From the NCBI RefSeq assembly GCF_026210795.1, contig NC_089460.1:2008501-2072500 (forward strand): DNA of 64,000 nt. Direction: 5' to 3'. The position numbers were made by a program, and so were the translations under genes. The stretch is from Rhizophagus irregularis (Eukaryota; Glomeromycota; Glomeromycetes; Glomerales; Glomeraceae). Under the pieces are notes generated by a model. The model had not been told where the DNA came from, ran no database searches, and saw nothing but the letters and a program-made list of their open reading frames with translations. Numbering within the stretch: position 1 is the first letter of the stretch; each line of letters starts with the position of its first letter. Shown piece after piece: positions 61,280 to 64,000 of the stretch.

Positions 61280-63239
61280 CAATAAAATATAAAAATAGAA
61301 TAAATGTATTTATAATAACTTGTTATATATTATTTACAACATTCTTTTTTTATTATTTTTTTTTTTAATAATAAATTTAGTATATATTTTACAAATAAAA
61401 TTTTTATATATAAAATTTAATTTGGAAAAAAAACTTTCTGCTAATTAACTTAAATTAGACTAATATCTAGCAATTCTATCAGCTTTTCTAATTAGACCAA
61501 TTTATATAAATCTAAAGAAAGTCATAATCTTTAAAAACTCTAAAGGGAAAAACTGAATAAAGAAGATAATAAACATTTCTGCCTACAACTTCAACCTTTT
61601 AAATATAAAGGAAAAGTTTGTAATTACTTTTATTTCAACTGATACTTCACAAAAAGACCTTCAAATGCTTTCAAAAATAAAGAAAATAACAGGAAATCTT
61701 TACACTAATATAAAGTTTAAAGTTTAGTTACCTAATGTGTAACTATTACAACTTTTAAAAATCTGGTAGAGAAAGTTTTATAGAAGTATAATTATCTTTG
61801 ATAAGAATTACTCCAAGTTAAGTAATTCCACCAAAATAAAAAGTTAAAGGTCTATTTAAGTTTTAAAAAAATTCTCTTGAAATCTTTAAATAACTTTAAA
61901 AGTACTTTACAATCATTTAAGTGAGAAAAGCTTAAACTTTTCCTTTAATAACTTTTTCTGGAAAAATGGCTAAGTGATCAGTAAATAAGAAATGTAGTTG
62001 ATTTTTCAATATAAAATTTAATGACTTATTTTATTAATTAATTATATTTTTAAAAATAAAATTAATTTATTTTATATTAATGTATATAAAAAATTTGGTA
62101 TAAAATTTTTTTAATAATAATTATTATATATAAATTTGAAATTTGAAATAAAATTTTATATATATATTTTAATATTATTATTTAAAATCAAATATTTATT
62201 AATATTTATATTTATAAAATAAAAATCAATGAATTAGTTTTAAAATTTTAAAATTTTATAATAAATATTAAAATATATTATTAATTTTTTTTTTTTAAAA
62301 AAAAATTATTCTTAAAAAGAATAGGTCAAATCTTATTAATACTGCTGATAGATTTTAGTACAGAAAATAAAAGATAATTTTTACACAATTAAACTTTAAA
62401 AGTAAAGTAAGATATACTCTATGAATATGAACTAAGGTAAAAGGAAAAAATATGGTAATTAGTAGTAATAATAGTAAAAACACTTCAGATAATCTAAAAT
62501 TATTACTAACTAATTAGAATAAAAAAAATTTCTGAAATAAACTAAAATTTCTATCTGTAAAACAAATAAAAAATTAAAACTATTTACATCTATATAAAAT
62601 TAAAAATTAACTTTTTAATAAACTAATCAACAGCTTTTTAGTAATTATATCCTGTTTATTAGCTTCTTTAATGTCTCCTTTAATTTTATTTTTATAGTTT
62701 AGGTTTAGATTTGCAGTTCTGATTAAAAGATCCTCTTATATTATTATTCTAGTTTTTTGATCTTATTATAGTTAAATATTTAAAAAAATCTGATTAATAC
62801 CTATAACTTTATTCTTAAGATTGGGATTCTTTTTTTGAGATGTTGTGAAGTCCTTAAATTTATCTTATTTTTAACTTATTTTTGAATTTTTTAGTAAATT
62901 GAAAAAAAGTATGGCAGCACTAATTTAGTTTTTTAGCATTAATGTTATAATTTTTTCCTATTTTTCTAAATAAATTATAAGTTTACATTTACAATTCTCT
63001 GTAATAAAAACTTTAAAAGCTTTGTAGTCATTAATTATCATTAAAATCAAATAGTATATTGAAAAGTGTTGCTTAAAATTTTTCTTAATAGAGAAACTAG
63101 GTGGTTGGAAACTACCTTACTGGAATATTTTTTAATGATGTTATTTAGATATCATTATTCTAAGTTTACTTATATAGTTAACATATCTTTAATTTAAGTC
63201 TAATTGTATTGTATTTCTTCTATTAATAGAGATAACCAG
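61280..63239. other. AT-rich desert
   Basis: About 2 kb with no gene, RNA or repeat that I can support. Confidence 0.4.
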
Positions 63240-63345
63240 AACCCTGCTTACTTCTAATAGAGGTCACCGTAAAATTTTTAAGATTTATATGTAAATTTAC
63301 CTTACTCCAAATTTTCCTTCTACTAAGTAATTTTACCTCCTTTCC
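63240..63345. repeat. Fragment of the AGGATCC-family MITE
   Basis: ACCCTGCTTACTTCTAATAG followed by AGGTCACCGTAAAATTTTTA and TTTACCTTACTCC-type sequence resembles the left part of the copies at 15395 and 21554. The right end is not recognisable. Confidence 0.5.
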
Positions 63346-63556
63346 AGTTACATTTTTAAATCACATATATTTTTACCTTACAAGTTCAGTAACATTTATA
63401 ATTATAGATTATATAAAACATAATTTATTTTATACATTTAGTACTTTTTATTTTTTTTAAAATTGGCCTAATTTTTAGATATAATTATTTTAAAAAAATG
63501 TAAAAAAGTTCCTATTTAAAATAAGTTCAAAATTGATCAATAGTTATAGATATATA

Positions 63557-64000
63557 CAGTCAACTCTCTTTATAGTCACACATTTAGGACAGTCCATATT
63601 TGGTGATTATAAAGAGATGTGACTATATAAAAAATTTCTTATATTAGTATATCATAATTCCGGCCAAAAATTAACATAATTTTGGCCAAAATTATACTTA
63701 AAACTTTATTGTATCGTAACTCCTCCAATATTAATCGTAGAGAGATGATCTTACCGCCATTCGATTCGTCTTGATGAGACGGTTCTAATGGTATAAAATA
63801 CATCGAAATCCAATCACTAGATTAATTTCCGAAATTAAAAAAATATTAATGGTTTTTGTGTAATAACTCTGCCAATATTGATCCTAGAGAGACGATCTTA
63901 CTACCATTCGATTCGTCTTGATGCGACGAATCTAATGGTATAAAATACATCGAAATCCAATCACTAGATCAATTTCCGAAATTAAAAAATATTAAATGGT
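63557..64000. mobile_element. Left end of another pogo/Tigger-type element
   Basis: TA (63555-63556) followed by CAGTCAACTCTCTTTATAGT, similar to the ends at 13477 and 34595. The right end is beyond the window. The interior holds a tandem repeat. Confidence 0.6.
63716..64000. repeat. Tandem repeat, unit about 146 bp, running off the window
   Basis: One complete unit (63716-63861) and most of a second (63862-64000) share ATTCGATTCGTCTTGATG, TCTAATGGTATAAAATACAT and CGAAATCCAATCACTAGAT, with scattered differences. It sits inside the Tigger-like element starting at 63557. Confidence 0.85.

Overview
The window is very AT-rich nuclear DNA of a filamentous fungus. Genes carry many short GT...AG introns (about 50-100 bp) and show fungal hallmarks: a Zn2Cys6 regulator, an FHA-forkhead factor of the Fkh1/2 type, an HP1/Swi6-like protein and the processome factor UTP6. 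The AT content, the WD-like/ion-channel protein, and the mass of degraded pogo/Tigger, hAT and Crypton-like DNA elements fit an arbuscular mycorrhizal (Glomeromycotina, Rhizophagus-like) genome. That assignment is inference from style, not from a search.

Layout. 1-12.4 kb is a gene island: 5' end of a Zn-cluster regulator (-), DNA topoisomerase I (+), an HP1-like chromo/chromoshadow protein (+) and a seven-helix membrane protein (-). 13.4-22.4 kb is a transposon nest. The outermost element (15373-21202, exact 8-bp target duplication) holds a second element (15395-20227). That one holds a hAT transposon and a 1.2-kb palindrome, each of which carries a further insertion. 23.2-31.3 kb holds a Crypton/DUF3504-like tyrosine recombinase (-), a small orphan protein (-), a 1-kb inverted-repeat element and a six-exon TRP-like channel gene (+) with one apparent frameshift. 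32.2-47.3 kb is a repeat desert: a RING pseudogene, a Tigger inside a Tigger, and palindromic elements with perfect 8-bp duplications. One of these carries an array of about 11 hairpin units. 47.6-58.7 kb is a second gene island: a conserved multi-pass membrane protein (-), UTP6 (-), a divergently transcribed mitochondrial DUF1992/DnaJC28-type protein (+) and the FHA-forkhead factor (-). 58.7-64 kb is AT-rich non-coding sequence with mariner-like repeats and a tandem repeat at the right edge.

The host genes are housekeeping or regulatory (chromatin topology, heterochromatin, rRNA processing, cell-cycle transcription) and form no visible pathway cluster. The main novelty is the mobile DNA: several distinct non-autonomous families whose ends (TAGAG, TAAAG, TAAGG) match the hAT consensus YARNG, with 8-bp duplications and, in three cases, subterminal arrays of GGTC(A/T)GG words like the GGACA words flanking the hAT copy in the same window.
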